From Gemmatimonadota bacterium (lineage in GTDB: Bacteria > JAAXHH01), in contig JAPOYX010000178.1 in the NCBI GenBank assembly GCA_026706345.1, forward strand, positions 1 through 35,573: a DNA stretch of 35,573 nt, given 5' to 3'. Below, piece by piece: positions 22,592 through 31,435 of this stretch (position 1 is its first letter; each line of letters begins with the position of its first letter). Below the pieces are notes generated by a model. It was not told the DNA's origin. It ran no database searches and saw nothing but the letters and a program-made list of their open reading frames with translations. The position numbers and the translations under genes are program-made.

Positions 22592-24289
22592 TCAGGCGGC
22601 CCCCGTCTGCTTCCGCAACACCCTGCCGGCCAGCGCGCCGGTGTGTTCGCCCTTCTCCACGGCGACAGAGCCGTTGACCAGGACGCAGTCGATGCCCTGT
22701 GCGTACTGATGGGGATTCATGAAGTCCGCCCGGTCGATGACGGTCTCGGGATCAAATACCACGAGATCGGCGACCAGACCCACGTCGATCGTACCCCTGT
22801 CTGAAAGTCCCAGTCTCCGGGCGGGCATGCCGGTCATCTTGTGCACTGCGACAGGCAGATCGAACAACCTGTCGTCGCGGCAGTACTTGCCGAGTACCCT
22901 GGGAAAGGTGCCATAGAACCGGGGATGGGGCGTGGTTTCGCTCAACGGGCCGTAATCGGCCGCGGCCCCGCCGTCCGAGGCCACCATGACGAGCGGATGG
23001 GTCAGCACCGAACGGATCTCCTCCTCGCTCATGCCGAATCCTACCATGCCCACGCTCCCGTTCTCCGCTATGAGCAGCTCCCGGACGAACTCGAAGGGGT
23101 CCTGCCCGCTGTCCGCCACGATCTCCGAAACGCGCCGGCCCACGTAATCCTGGTTTTCCGCCCTGGCGACCGAAGTGATCATCACGGCGCTCCAGTCTCC
23201 CAGCATGTCGACTTTCTCAATGGCCGCCCGTTTCATCAGAGGCAGCGAGTCCGGCGCCTGCAGCCGGGCCACGAACGCTTCGGCCCCGCCTGAGCGAAAA
23301 CGGGTGGGAAACAGGTTCTGCAGTGTCGTCGCGTAGGCGATGTAGGGGTATCGGTCCAGGGTGATTTCCATGCCCTCGTCGACCGCCTGCTCGATCATGT
23401 CGAAAGCCACGGAGACTTTTTCCAGGTTCCGTCTGCCGGACGCTTTGAAATGGGCGATCTGAAGGGAGATTTCGGCTTTTCCGGCGGTACTGATCGCCTC
23501 GCTTACGGCTTCTATGAGGTAATCATCCTCGTTTCGCATGTGGGTGGCGTAGAACCCGTTGTACCCCGCCGCCACGCGGCAGAGTTCGGCGATTTCATCC
23601 TCGTCGGCGAAACTTCCCGGCGTGTATTCAAGCCCGGATGAAAGTCCCCAGGCCCCCTCTGACATGGCCTGGTCCACGAGGGCCTTCATCGAGTCGATCT
23701 GCCGCGCGCCGGCCGGTACGTTTTCGTTCCCCACGACATATCCGCGAATGGTGCCCTGTCCCGCCAGGGACATGAAATTGACCCCGATGCCCTGCTGCTC
23801 CAGGGTGTTGAACAGGCCGGTGAAATCCGTCCATTCGATGTCCACGCCGTATCTGCGTCCGTAACCCTCCTGCAGCGACTTCAGCCGGTCTTCCGTCAGA
23901 GGCGCCAGCGACGAGCCGTCCTGTCCGGCCACCTCCGTGGTCACGCCCTGCCGGATCTTGCTTTCGGCCCTGGGGTTCACCAGCAGGGAAAGATCGGTGT
24001 GGGAATGTATGTCGATGAATCCCGGGCAGACGATCTTTCCCGATGCATCGACCGTCGTTGTTCCGGTACCCCTGACCGGACCGATTTTCACGATACGGTC
24101 TCCCGCGATCGCGACGTCCGCGATTACGGGTGGCGCGCCCGTGCCGTCTATCACCGTTCCCCCTGTGATGATGACGTCGTAGTGCTGGGCGACAGCGCAG
24201 CCGTCCAGCACCGCGGACAGCCCGCCGACGGCCGCGCCGGCGCCCGCCAGTCCGGTACTCCTGAGAAAGGTACGTCTCGACCATGCCAT
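22592..24289 (-). CDS. Tat-exported N-acyl-D-amino-acid deacylase-type amidohydrolase
   Basis: 565 residues, ATG at 24289 with CGGGAG upstream. The N-terminus has a twin-arginine motif SRRTFLR and a hydrophobic run ending LDGC (Cys31), so it is likely a Tat substrate and perhaps a lipoprotein. Metal-dependent hydrolase core: GFIDIHSHTDL (His95/His97), GLEYTPG, YATHMRNEDD, LQIAHFKASG and VASDGGAA. In classical D-aminoacylase a Cys in the VVGNCG motif binds metal; here the site is AGQDG (Asp124), a known variation of the group. Expected reaction: hydrolysis of N-acyl-D-amino acids or related D-peptide/cyclic amide substrates in the periplasm. It begins 14 nt after hisF, so it is probably in the same transcript. 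Confidence 0.88.
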   Translation of the reverse strand: MAWSRRTFLRSTGLAGAGAAVGGLSAVLDGCAVAQHYDVIITGGTVIDGTGAPPVIADVAIAGDRIVKIGPVRGTGTTTVDASGKIVCPGFIDIHSHTDLSLLVNPRAESKIRQGVTTEVAGQDGSSLAPLTEDRLKSLQEGYGRRYGVDIEWTDFTGLFNTLEQQGIGVNFMSLAGQGTIRGYVVGNENVPAGARQIDSMKALVDQAMSEGAWGLSSGLEYTPGSFADEDEIAELCRVAAGYNGFYATHMRNEDDYLIEAVSEAISTAGKAEISLQIAHFKASGRRNLEKVSVAFDMIEQAVDEGMEITLDRYPYIAYATTLQNLFPTRFRSGGAEAFVARLQAPDSLPLMKRAAIEKVDMLGDWSAVMITSVARAENQDYVGRRVSEIVADSGQDPFEFVRELLIAENGSVGMVGFGMSEEEIRSVLTHPLVMVASDGGAAADYGPLSETTPHPRFYGTFPRVLGKYCRDDRLFDLPVAVHKMTGMPARRLGLSDRGTIDVGLVADLVVFDPETVIDRADFMNPHQYAQGIDCVLVNGSVAVEKGEHTGALAGRVLRKQTGAA

Positions 24290-24303
24290 AGTTTGTACTC
24301 CCG

Positions 24304-25080
24304 CTAACCGGTCAATCGAATCTTCAACCCCTCGTCATGCAGAAACTGCTTGATGGATCCCACGGAGTAGTGTCCGTAGTGGAGCATGGAAGCCACCAGG
24401 GCCGCGTCGGCACCGCCGGCCGTGAGGGCGTCGTACAGGTGTTCCGGCCGGCCTCCGCCGCCCGAGGCGATGACAGGTATGCCCACGGTGTCGGCGATCT
24501 TGCGCGTGAGGGTCAACTCGTATCCTTCCAGCGTACCGTCCGCGTCTATGGAATTGACGACGATCTCCCCGGCCCCGAGGGTCTCTCCATGCCGGGCCCA
24601 TTCGATGGCGTCCATACCGGTGTTCCGGCGGCCGCCGTGGGTCACGATCTCGTAACCGGAGGGTAATGAGCCGTCCGGGGAAGCCTTCACGTCCATGGAC
24701 AGCACGACGGCCTGAACGCCGAAGGCATCGGCCGCTTCGGAAATGACCTCGGGATTGGCGACGGCGGCCGTGTTCAGGTTGACCTTCTCCGCGCCGGCTT
24801 CGAGGACCCTGCGGCAGTCCTCGGCCGACCGGAGGCCCCCGCCCACCGAAAAGGGAATGAACACCTGTCTGGCGACGTCTTCCACCACGTCGAGCATAAT
24901 GTCGCGCTGATCGCTCGATGCCGTGATGTCGTAGAAAACGAGCTCGTCCAGGCCGGCGTCGTAATACCGCCGCGCCGCGGAAACCGGGTCGCCGATGTCC
25001 TTCGTGTTGACGAACCGGACGCTCTTGACCAGCCTGCCGTCACGGACATCCAGGCAGGAAATGAGCCGCTTGCTCAGCAT
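24304..25080 (-). CDS. hisF: Imidazole glycerol phosphate synthase cyclase subunit HisF
   Basis: 258 residues from ATG at 25080, overlapping the hisH stop; an earlier in-frame ATG (25095) would add five residues not seen in the family. The (beta/alpha)8 barrel retains the catalytic pair Asp11 (SCLDVRDG) and Asp130 (LSMDVK), with [18 protein letters not shown] and VIASGGGG phosphate-binding loops. With HisH it converts PRFAR and ammonia to IGP and AICAR. Some segments ([25 protein letters not shown]) differ from common HisF, as in HisF-like proteins of amidotransferase pairs for glycan modification, but the active-site residues favour true HisF. No other his genes are in this window. Confidence 0.9.
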   Translation of the reverse strand: MLSKRLISCLDVRDGRLVKSVRFVNTKDIGDPVSAARRYYDAGLDELVFYDITASSDQRDIMLDVVEDVARQVFIPFSVGGGLRSAEDCRRVLEAGAEKVNLNTAAVANPEVISEAADAFGVQAVVLSMDVKASPDGSLPSGYEIVTHGGRRNTGMDAIEWARHGETLGAGEIVVNSIDADGTLEGYELTLTRKIADTVGIPVIASGGGGRPEHLYDALTAGGADAALVASMLHYGHYSVGSIKQFLHDEGLKIRLTG

Positions 25081-25694
25081 GCCTTTCCGTCCCATTTCAC
25101 GAATTCGTCCAGGATCTTCAGCCCCACCGGACCGCTCTTCTCCACGTGAAACTGGGTCGCGACGATGTTGTCCCTGCCGATGACGGCTGCGAACTCCACG
25201 CCGTACCGGCTCACGGCCAGCACATCCCGCCCGTCAGCCGGGGCTGGATAGTATGAGTGGACGAAGTAGACCTCATCGCCCGGACGCAGATGGCGGAGCA
25301 CGGGATGCGCCTGGCTCGCACGCAGTTCGTTCCAGCCCATGTGGGGCACCTTCAGGGCGGGATCCTCCGGTCGGAATCGAAGGCACCGGCCGCCAATCAG
25401 GTCCAGGCACGGCAGATCGGTTTCCTCGGAATCCGAAAGCAGGATCTGGCAACCCACGCAGATTCCCAGGATCGGTATGCCCCGGTCGCCGGCCGTTTCA
25501 AGGGCCTCGTCGAGCCCTCTTTCACGAAGCGTCACCAGGGCGGAATGGGCATGGCCCACGCCGGGAAATACGATGCGCTCCGCACGGCACAGTTCCTCCG
25601 GATCGGACGTGATGATCGAAGCCGCGCCCAGGTGATCCAGCGCTCTTTTCACCGAGGTCTGATTTCCGGCATCATAATCTACGATGTGGATCAT
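25074..25694 (-). CDS. hisH: Imidazole glycerol phosphate synthase glutaminase subunit HisH
   Basis: 206 residues from ATG at 25694 ([11 protein letters not shown] is the family start; the upstream frame is untranslated leader). Class I glutamine amidotransferase: oxyanion strand PGVGHAH, nucleophile Cys79 in [10 protein letters not shown], and the His/Glu of the triad in QFHVEKSG near the C-terminus. It supplies ammonia from glutamine to HisF through the barrel. The stop overlaps the hisF start by 7 nt, indicating translational coupling. The promoter is probably at 25777-25806. Confidence 0.92.
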   Translation of the reverse strand: MIHIVDYDAGNQTSVKRALDHLGAASIITSDPEELCRAERIVFPGVGHAHSALVTLRERGLDEALETAGDRGIPILGICVGCQILLSDSEETDLPCLDLIGGRCLRFRPEDPALKVPHMGWNELRASQAHPVLRHLRPGDEVYFVHSYYPAPADGRDVLAVSRYGVEFAAVIGRDNIVATQFHVEKSGPVGLKILDEFVKWDGKAC

Positions 25695-25776
25695 GGAGCG
25701 ATGCGTTCTTCGAGGTTGCCCGGAGGGTACAGATACGATTCCCAGTGCATGTCCGCTGCACGTCCGCCGCATGTCC

Positions 25777-25806
25777 CTAGTAATCCGAATCGAGGCTTTT
25801 TGTCAA
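25777..25806 (-). promoter_or_regulatory. Promoter for the hisH-hisF-amidohydrolase unit
   Basis: A perfect TTGACA -35 on the minus strand (25801-25806) is followed after 18 bp by TACTAG (25777-25782), a weak -10. The leader to ATG 25694 would be about 75 nt. Confidence 0.45.
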
Positions 25807-25859
25807 GGGAAAGATGGCGCCGGCATCTCCCGCGGCAGCTCCGCTTTATGATTCGATCG

Positions 25860-25888
25860 TTGACATTGGCCGGAGGCGTTTCTATACT
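25860..25888 (+). promoter_or_regulatory. Promoter for the M24 peptidase operon
   Basis: TTGACA (25860-25865), exactly 17 bp, TATACT (25883-25888): one mismatch to consensus overall. A start near 25895 leaves about 92 nt of leader. It is divergent from the hisH promoter. Confidence 0.68.
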
Positions 25889-25986
25889 GGTTCGATTCGT
25901 CATCGCACCTCTGCGACCGCGCCGGTTTTTACCGGAAACGGCGGTGTCTACACGCCGAAATCGTACCAACCCGAAACGATACCCAG

Positions 25987-27243
25987 ATGCTCTTCAACGT
26001 CGAACGGGCCAGGGAATTCATGCGGGAATGCGGTCTCGACGCGCTGATCGCGACCTCTCCCGTGAACATCACCTATTTTACGGACTATTTCATCTGGATC
26101 GACGGGCTCATGAAGGAGTACATGGTCCGGCCCGGCGGTTCGGCGGATCTCGCGCAGGGATACGCGCTGTTTCCCCTCGATGGCGAGCCCGCGCTGGCGG
26201 TGACCGGATCGATGCTGGCCGTCAACGGCGCGGACCTGCGGGTGAGGGACCTGCGGATCAGCGGCGATTCCGGTCTCGACTGGTCCCTGCCTCCGAGGCC
26301 GTTGCCTGACCGGATGGACCGCTTATACACCCTCCTGAAAAGCGAACCGGATTACGGTACGACCACGGAAGCGCTCGCCGGCGCCCTGGGCGACCGGGGT
26401 CTTTCCGGTGGAACGCTGGGCGTGGAAGCGGACGGCATGACCGCCGCCCGATACGAGGAGTTGCGCCAGGCGCTCCCCGGTGCCCGGCTGTTGGACTGCT
26501 CCAACCTCATCCGGCTCTTACGCATGGTCAAGACAGGCGACGAAATCGACCGTCTCGCCCAGGCGGCTGAAATCAGCGAAGCAGCGGCCATGACGGCCAT
26601 GGAACAGGCAAGTCCCGGCGACAACGTGCAGGACGTCATTCACCGGTTCCGGGCGGAGTTGGGTAAAAGGGGGGCGGACCTCGATCATTTTGCCTTCGGG
26701 GTCCACGGACTCGGCATCGCGACGGAACCGGATTTCATCCTCGGGGAATCCGAGGTGGAGTACGTGGACTGGGGATGCCGGTACCGGTCCTGCTATTCGG
26801 ATACCGGGACCACTTTCGCCATGGAACCCCTGTCCGACGACATGCAGGACCGATTCGACGTGCTTCGTGCGTCCATGGACGCCGGCCTGGCCGCGATACG
26901 GCCCGGCGTGAACGCCTCGACGGTACAGGCCGCGATGCAGGACGTGGTGGACGGCGCCGGCCTGGCCATGTACCCTCACGGTCACGGGGTCGGCATGGAA
27001 GTGCGGGACTACCCCGTCCTGGCCCCGGACAACGGCCTGAGCATCTCGGATGACTGCGTGGATATCCCTTCCGACCTGCCCATTGAAGAAGACATGGTAC
27101 TCAACGTGGAAGCGCCGCTGTGCCTGGCGGGAGTCGGGTCCCTGCACCTGGAACAGTCCGTCGTCGTCACGGAAAGCGGAAGCCGTCCCCTCACGGATCA
27201 ACAGCGGGACCGGCCTGTGTTTCCCCTGGGCGCCACGAACTGA
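25987..27243 (+). CDS. M24-family metallopeptidase (Xaa-Pro aminopeptidase/creatinase fold)
   Basis: 418 residues. N-terminal creatinase-like domain about 1-175 (SPVNITYFTDYF); C-terminal pita-bread domain about 180-405. All five dimetal ligands are visible: Asp in YVDWGCRY, Asp in YSDTGTTF, His in YPHGHGVGMEV, Glu in LNVEAPLC and Glu in LHLEQSVV. Family reactions include removal of N-terminal residues before proline and creatine hydrolysis, so the substrate is open. The first Asp is followed by Trp-Gly rather than the usual Gly/Ala-rich turn. It heads an operon with two enolase-superfamily genes and fits a peptide or amino-acid-derivative catabolic unit. ATG 25987 is the only early start, but the SD is weak. 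Confidence 0.88.
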   Translation: MLFNVERAREFMRECGLDALIATSPVNITYFTDYFIWIDGLMKEYMVRPGGSADLAQGYALFPLDGEPALAVTGSMLAVNGADLRVRDLRISGDSGLDWSLPPRPLPDRMDRLYTLLKSEPDYGTTTEALAGALGDRGLSGGTLGVEADGMTAARYEELRQALPGARLLDCSNLIRLLRMVKTGDEIDRLAQAAEISEAAAMTAMEQASPGDNVQDVIHRFRAELGKRGADLDHFAFGVHGLGIATEPDFILGESEVEYVDWGCRYRSCYSDTGTTFAMEPLSDDMQDRFDVLRASMDAGLAAIRPGVNASTVQAAMQDVVDGAGLAMYPHGHGVGMEVRDYPVLAPDNGLSISDDCVDIPSDLPIEEDMVLNVEAPLCLAGVGSLHLEQSVVVTESGSRPLTDQQRDRPVFPLGATN

Positions 27244-27353
27244 TTCGCAGAAAGAGACGAACCGTAGACACAGTCGGCTTGGGAACCTGTATGCGGATAG
27301 CCGGAATCTGGATGCGCGCAGATAGCCGGCATCAGAAATCTCAGATAAATCCA

Positions 27354-28361
27354 ATGGAAATCTCCAAAATCGTCCTGCACCAGCCCGCGGGTCTGCTGCG
27401 CCTGCTGACCGATACGGGTCCGGAGGGGCACTGTACCGGTATTTCCGCCACGGGGTCCCACGTGGAACGCGTGGCATCCATTCTGGGGCATTCGGATCCG
27501 ATGGATCGGGAACGGTCCTGGTGGACGCTGAAGGAAATGGACGGAGCGTTGCCCCCGTCCCTGCGCGCCGGGGTAGACGTCGCCCTGTGGGACCTCTCGG
27601 CGAAGATAGCGGGACGGCCGCTCTTCAGGCACTTAGGCGGGTTCCGGGATCGCGTACCGGTCTGCCTGAGCGGCACGGGGGAAGGCACTCCCTCCGAGAT
27701 CGTCCGGGAAGCGAAAGACGCGCAGCAGGCCGGATTCAAAGCCTATCGGTTCGGCGCGCCGACGGATGAAAGTGCCCTCGTCCACCTGGTACGCGAGGTG
27801 CGTGCGGCGGTGGGGCCGGATTTCCCGTTGGTTCTCGACGGCCGGGGCCGGTGCGTGGTTGACGAGGCGATACGGATCGGCCGGGTGCTTGACGAGGCGG
27901 ACTATTTCTGCTTCGATCGCCCGCGTGCCCGGAACGATCACTCCGGTGGGAAGCAGGTGGCCGGTGAAATCGATACACCGACCAGTACGGAGGTGTGCAG
28001 TCCAATCGAGGCATCCCAGGTCATGACGGCGCAGTCCGGTGATCACATTCGAACGAGCGTGGGAGGCGCCGGCGGTTTAACCGATGTCCTGAAATCCGCC
28101 CGTTGCGCCGAGGCGTTCGGAGCGTACTGCCACCTGGACGGCGCCGGGATATGCGACGGCTTCGCCCATCTGCATCTGGCAGGCGCACTCAGAAACTCGC
28201 CCTTTATTGAGATGACGGGAAATGAGACTGCATCGACCTTCATCCGCGACCCGCTACGGGTAAAGGACGGCTTCGTCCACTTGCCCGAACTGCCGGGCCT
28301 AGGCATGGATGTCGACCTGGACGCGGTCATGGAGAACACGTCGAACCTGATCGAATCCTGA
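27354..28361 (+). CDS. Atypical enolase-superfamily (mandelate racemase/muconate lactonizing-like) protein
   Basis: 335 residues from ATG at 27354 (MEISKIVLHQP resembles the family start); other in-frame starts lie at 27291 and 27312, none with a good SD. The barrel is recognisable (LPPSLRAGVDVALWDLSAKIAGRPL). Metal ligands can be placed at Asp162 (LVLDGRGR), Asp188 (FCFDRPR, usually Glu) and Glu213 (STEVCS), with near-canonical spacing of 26 and 25. The catalytic KxK motif after GF is replaced by Arg-Phe-Gly (132-134), so one proton-transfer Lys is lost. His260 may remain as a base. It could catalyse a different reaction or be a diverged partner of the next gene. Confidence 0.78.
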   Translation: MEISKIVLHQPAGLLRLLTDTGPEGHCTGISATGSHVERVASILGHSDPMDRERSWWTLKEMDGALPPSLRAGVDVALWDLSAKIAGRPLFRHLGGFRDRVPVCLSGTGEGTPSEIVREAKDAQQAGFKAYRFGAPTDESALVHLVREVRAAVGPDFPLVLDGRGRCVVDEAIRIGRVLDEADYFCFDRPRARNDHSGGKQVAGEIDTPTSTEVCSPIEASQVMTAQSGDHIRTSVGGAGGLTDVLKSARCAEAFGAYCHLDGAGICDGFAHLHLAGALRNSPFIEMTGNETASTFIRDPLRVKDGFVHLPELPGLGMDVDLDAVMENTSNLIES

Positions 28362-28444
28362 AACGGCGTGGTCGTCCCGACAAACGGCGCGGCCGGCTGA
28401 AAAATGGTGCGGCCACCTGAAACGGCGCGGCCGGCTGAACAAGG
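28359..28444. repeat. Imperfect tandem repeats of about 20 bp between the two enolase-superfamily genes
   Basis: The phrase TGAAACGGCGCGGCCGGC and variants recur about four times from the stop of the first gene to just before the SD of the second. The units differ at a few positions. It may come from local duplication; no function is apparent. Confidence 0.6.
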
Positions 28445-28451
28445 AAATCCC

Positions 28452-29642
28452 ATGCAGATCCGGGACGTCAAATGTTACGTGCTGAAAGGTGAACCCGAAA
28501 CGCGCCGGGAGAGCAGCGCGGACCGGGGCAGCATGGCACCCGTGCCGCCGGGCATCTCCGGGCTGTTTACCCATGACCAGGGATTTGGCGCCGACGCGCC
28601 CGACGGATACGCCTTCACCGGAGACGGACCGGAATCGAAGTACCGGCTGGTGGTCCGTCTCGTGACAGACGGCGACCTGGACGCCTACGCCGACTATGGC
28701 ACGGGTTTCGACCCCCGGGAACTGGAATGGCAGGGCCGCCAGTTCCTGGCGCGGTATGCCCACATGCTCATCGGCGTGGACGCCTTCGACCGGGAATACG
28801 TGTGGCAGCGGTTCTGGATGGCCCAGCGCTTCATGTACACGGGAAGAGGGCTACTGGATACGGTCGACCGGATGTTGTGGGACCTGGCGAGCCGCAGCGC
28901 CCGCCTGCCCATCTACAAGCTGCTGGGCGCATGCCGGGAAAGCGTGCCCGCCTACTGCAACGTGGGCGGCCGGACCATCGACGACCTGGTGGAAAACGCG
29001 GTGAAGCGCGTGGCTGAAGAGGGATTCATCGGCTGCAAGGACCATTCCTACCGGGGCGTGAAGACCAACGGGGAGATGGCCGTCAAGTTGCGGGAAGCTC
29101 TCGGTGACGAGATCATGCTCTTTCACGATCCCGTCGAGTCGTATACCTACGAAGAGGCCGTGAAGATCGGGCGCATCATGGAGAAGTGCGGATACCGGTG
29201 GATCGAGGAGCCTTTGCAGGACTACGACATCATGGGACTGAAGAAACTCTGCGCCACCCTCGATCTCCCGGTCCTCACCCTGGAGTGGATTGGCGCCATC
29301 GGGGGACAGCCGTACAACACGGCGCCGTACCTGGCGATGCAGGCCGCCGATATCGTCCGGCAGCGGGGCGTCGGCATCACGGGCCAGGTCAAGCAGGCCC
29401 AACTGGCCGAAAGTTTCGGCGTGGAGGTGCATGGAGGCGATCACCAGGTTATCCTGGCTGTCGGGAACGACCCCGTCTTCGAAGCGTACATGGGGCTGCG
29501 GCCGTGTCCACCGGAAGAGGAACTCGACTGCCGGGGAACGCTCGTCGTGGAAGACGGCGCCATGTCGATCGCCTGGAGCGACCGCCCCGCGCCGGAGCCG
29601 GACTGGGACGAAATGGCCCGGAGTGCTGTGGCTGTTATCTGA
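28452..29642 (+). CDS. Mandelate racemase/muconate lactonizing enzyme-family protein (acid sugar dehydratase-like)
   Basis: 396 residues from ATG at 28452 with AAGGAAA upstream. N-terminal capping domain about 1-135 and (beta/alpha)7 barrel. Metal ligands Asp226 (FHDPVE), Glu252 (WIEEPL) and Glu278 (LTLEW) have exact 26/26 spacing. The KxK position is Lys196-Asp-His198 (GCKDHSY), a K-x-H variant, and a C-terminal His lies in VHGGDHQ. These enzymes abstract a proton alpha to a carboxylate; many dehydrate or epimerise sugar acids. The true substrate is unknown. It is 90 nt after its diverged paralogue and ends about 60 bp before the AT-rich island. Confidence 0.88.
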   Translation: MQIRDVKCYVLKGEPETRRESSADRGSMAPVPPGISGLFTHDQGFGADAPDGYAFTGDGPESKYRLVVRLVTDGDLDAYADYGTGFDPRELEWQGRQFLARYAHMLIGVDAFDREYVWQRFWMAQRFMYTGRGLLDTVDRMLWDLASRSARLPIYKLLGACRESVPAYCNVGGRTIDDLVENAVKRVAEEGFIGCKDHSYRGVKTNGEMAVKLREALGDEIMLFHDPVESYTYEEAVKIGRIMEKCGYRWIEEPLQDYDIMGLKKLCATLDLPVLTLEWIGAIGGQPYNTAPYLAMQAADIVRQRGVGITGQVKQAQLAESFGVEVHGGDHQVILAVGNDPVFEAYMGLRPCPPEEELDCRGTLVVEDGAMSIAWSDRPAPEPDWDEMARSAVAVI

Positions 29643-29755
29643 TCTGAGCGACCGAAATACCTGAAACGTGCTCGCGGTGACCAGGGGTCCGGAATCTCAG
29701 AATAGAATGACTGCAACCATCATCGGGATGCTCCTGTTTGTGTAGAAAACCAAGC

Positions 29756-29807
29756 GATTTAGGACTCGGTCGCGCATCCGTGCTCTACGCTGTGTAAGCG
29801 CTAAATC
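29756..29807. other. Inverted repeat in the non-coding region before the reverse transcriptase
   Basis: GATTTAG (29756-29762) and CTAAATC (29801-29807) pair perfectly around a 38-nt insert. The 243 bp from 29643 to the RT start have no other gene; a second short hairpin, GTGGA-N7-TCCAC, lies at 29841-29857. Some defence-associated reverse transcriptases use an upstream non-coding RNA, so this is a candidate, but nothing else supports it. Confidence 0.3.
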
Positions 29808-29885
29808 AGTTTATGTGATCTGTACCATTGGTTGACCTAAGTGGATTCCGGTTCCACTGTGGTAATAGCATTTCTAGGTGAGACA

Positions 29886-31435
29886 GTGTGGAGACAAACA
29901 ACAGGGCTCGGTCTTACGAAGGACGAGGCATTCGTAGGGCTGGTTGACTACGGCTTATTCGGTGAAAAAACTCCACCGTGCTTTAGCACTGCAGGGCTTT
30001 CAAATCATGTCCCGACTGATCTTCGAAAGCTGTTAACAGAAGACGATAAAAATGAACTGGATAAGCTTCTAAAAAAAACGGACCCACGATTTCATACGTT
30101 ACGAATCATTACGCCATGTCAACACTCCTCGCTATATGGGGATTCCCCATCCCGAAAGCCATATAGTCCAGTGTCTAGCTCTGAAGCGCCATTGGGAAAA
30201 AACAAAGACCATTGTGCAAAACCGAAGATACCCGTGAGCCGTCTCTTTGTTCGAAAAACGTCAAGTAAGCGGTGTTTTTCGGATGAATTACAAAGGAAAC
30301 GAGTATCTTGACAACGAAGAATCCGACATTCGAAAAATGACCGGTGCGTATTATGTTGCTCGCACAGATATATCGCATTGCTTCCCCGGCATCTATACCC
30401 ACTCAATCCCTTGGGTGATTCATGGGCGCAGTAAATCGAAAAAGGACGAATCAGTCTTATTGGAAGGGAATCTCTTGGACAAAGTCACTCGAGGGACCCG
30501 AGATGGACAGACCAATGGACTCCTGATTGGGCCACACCCATCCAACGTCGTTTCCGAGATTATACTGACCAGAATTGATCATGAGATGATCCGGAAGGGA
30601 TACAGTCGGTTTTACCGCTATATTGACGATTATACTTTTTATGCAAAAACCCACGAAGAAGCTGAAAAGTTTATCCATGATCTCGGAATGCAACTGCGCG
30701 AATACGAGCTTGTTTTGAACGGGAGTAAGACTGAAATCTTGCCGATGCCGCTTCCAATTAGTGAAGGATGGGTACGGGAATTGAACAATTTCCGATTGCC
30801 TGCTAAAGGTGAAACTGTTCACTTCAAGACCGTTCGCTCCTAGACTTGGCACTGAATCTAGCTCATGGAGCGGAAACCTATGCTGTTTTGAATTACGCCT
30901 TTAAGATGGTTCCTCGGACTCTCAATAACCGAGCGAAGCGCCTCTTTGTTCAGGAAAGTATCAACTTGGCGCTGCTATATCCATATCTTGCTCCAGTCTT
31001 GGACGAGCACGTGTTCGACAAGCATCGCTATGATGGGATCGAGAAAGTCATTCTTGATTTCACTGAACAACTCCTAACAATTGGTATTCAGCGAATCTTG
31101 CCAGATTCCATCGCCCATGCCTTGTATTACTTGCTCAAACATAACCTTCGTTTGACTACGCCAGAGGACAAGCTACAAGAGGTTATCAAGATAGATGACT
31201 GTCGCGTCGCTCGAATGTGTTGTTGCTAGCTTACGCAAAACGCTTTGGGGTAAAGAACTTTAGTGATACGATACGGAGACGAGCAGATAAGCTGAAGGAT
31301 ATGGAAACTCGAGAGCAGGATCGCTTTTGGCTTCTGATCTATCAAGTATGGCGTTATAAAACACTAGAAGACAAAGGACAGTCTTTTTTAGCTGAATTGA
31401 AACGAAAACGCTTCGACTTCATAAGCTTCCGATGA
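29886..31435 (+). pseudogene. Abi/UG-type (defence-associated) reverse transcriptase, split by about five frameshifts
   Basis: Pieces in three frames join into one RT of about 516 residues. From GTG at 29886 (AGGTGA upstream; 29841 also possible) the N-terminus reads TKDEAFVGLVDYGLFGEK then PPCFSTAGLS; next ESLRHVNTPRYMGIPHPESH in frame +1, PVSRLFVRK in the first frame, and the core 30247-30843. The core has motif A (RTDISHCFPGIYTHSIPW), motif B (GLLIGPHPSNVVSEI) and the catalytic YIDD (RYIDDYTFYA). The C-terminal helical part continues at 30846-31229 and 31217-31435. Proposed indels: A8 30071-30078 (+1), A6 30197-30202 (-1), A5 30254-30258 (+1), near 30840 (-1, CC for CCC) and near 31205-31215 (-1). 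The YTHSIPW phrase and PPxF N-terminal motif resemble Abi/UG RTs. Local AT content is higher than in its neighbours. Intact activity depends on whether the indels are real. Confidence 0.72.

Noticed and set aside
30247-30843. Group II intron or retron origin of the reverse transcriptase
   Set aside because: No maturase/X domain, HNH endonuclease or intron domain V/VI-like hairpin is visible, and the YTHSIPW-type motif A and helical C-terminus fit Abi/UG RTs better. No template/variable repeats of a diversity-generating element were found.
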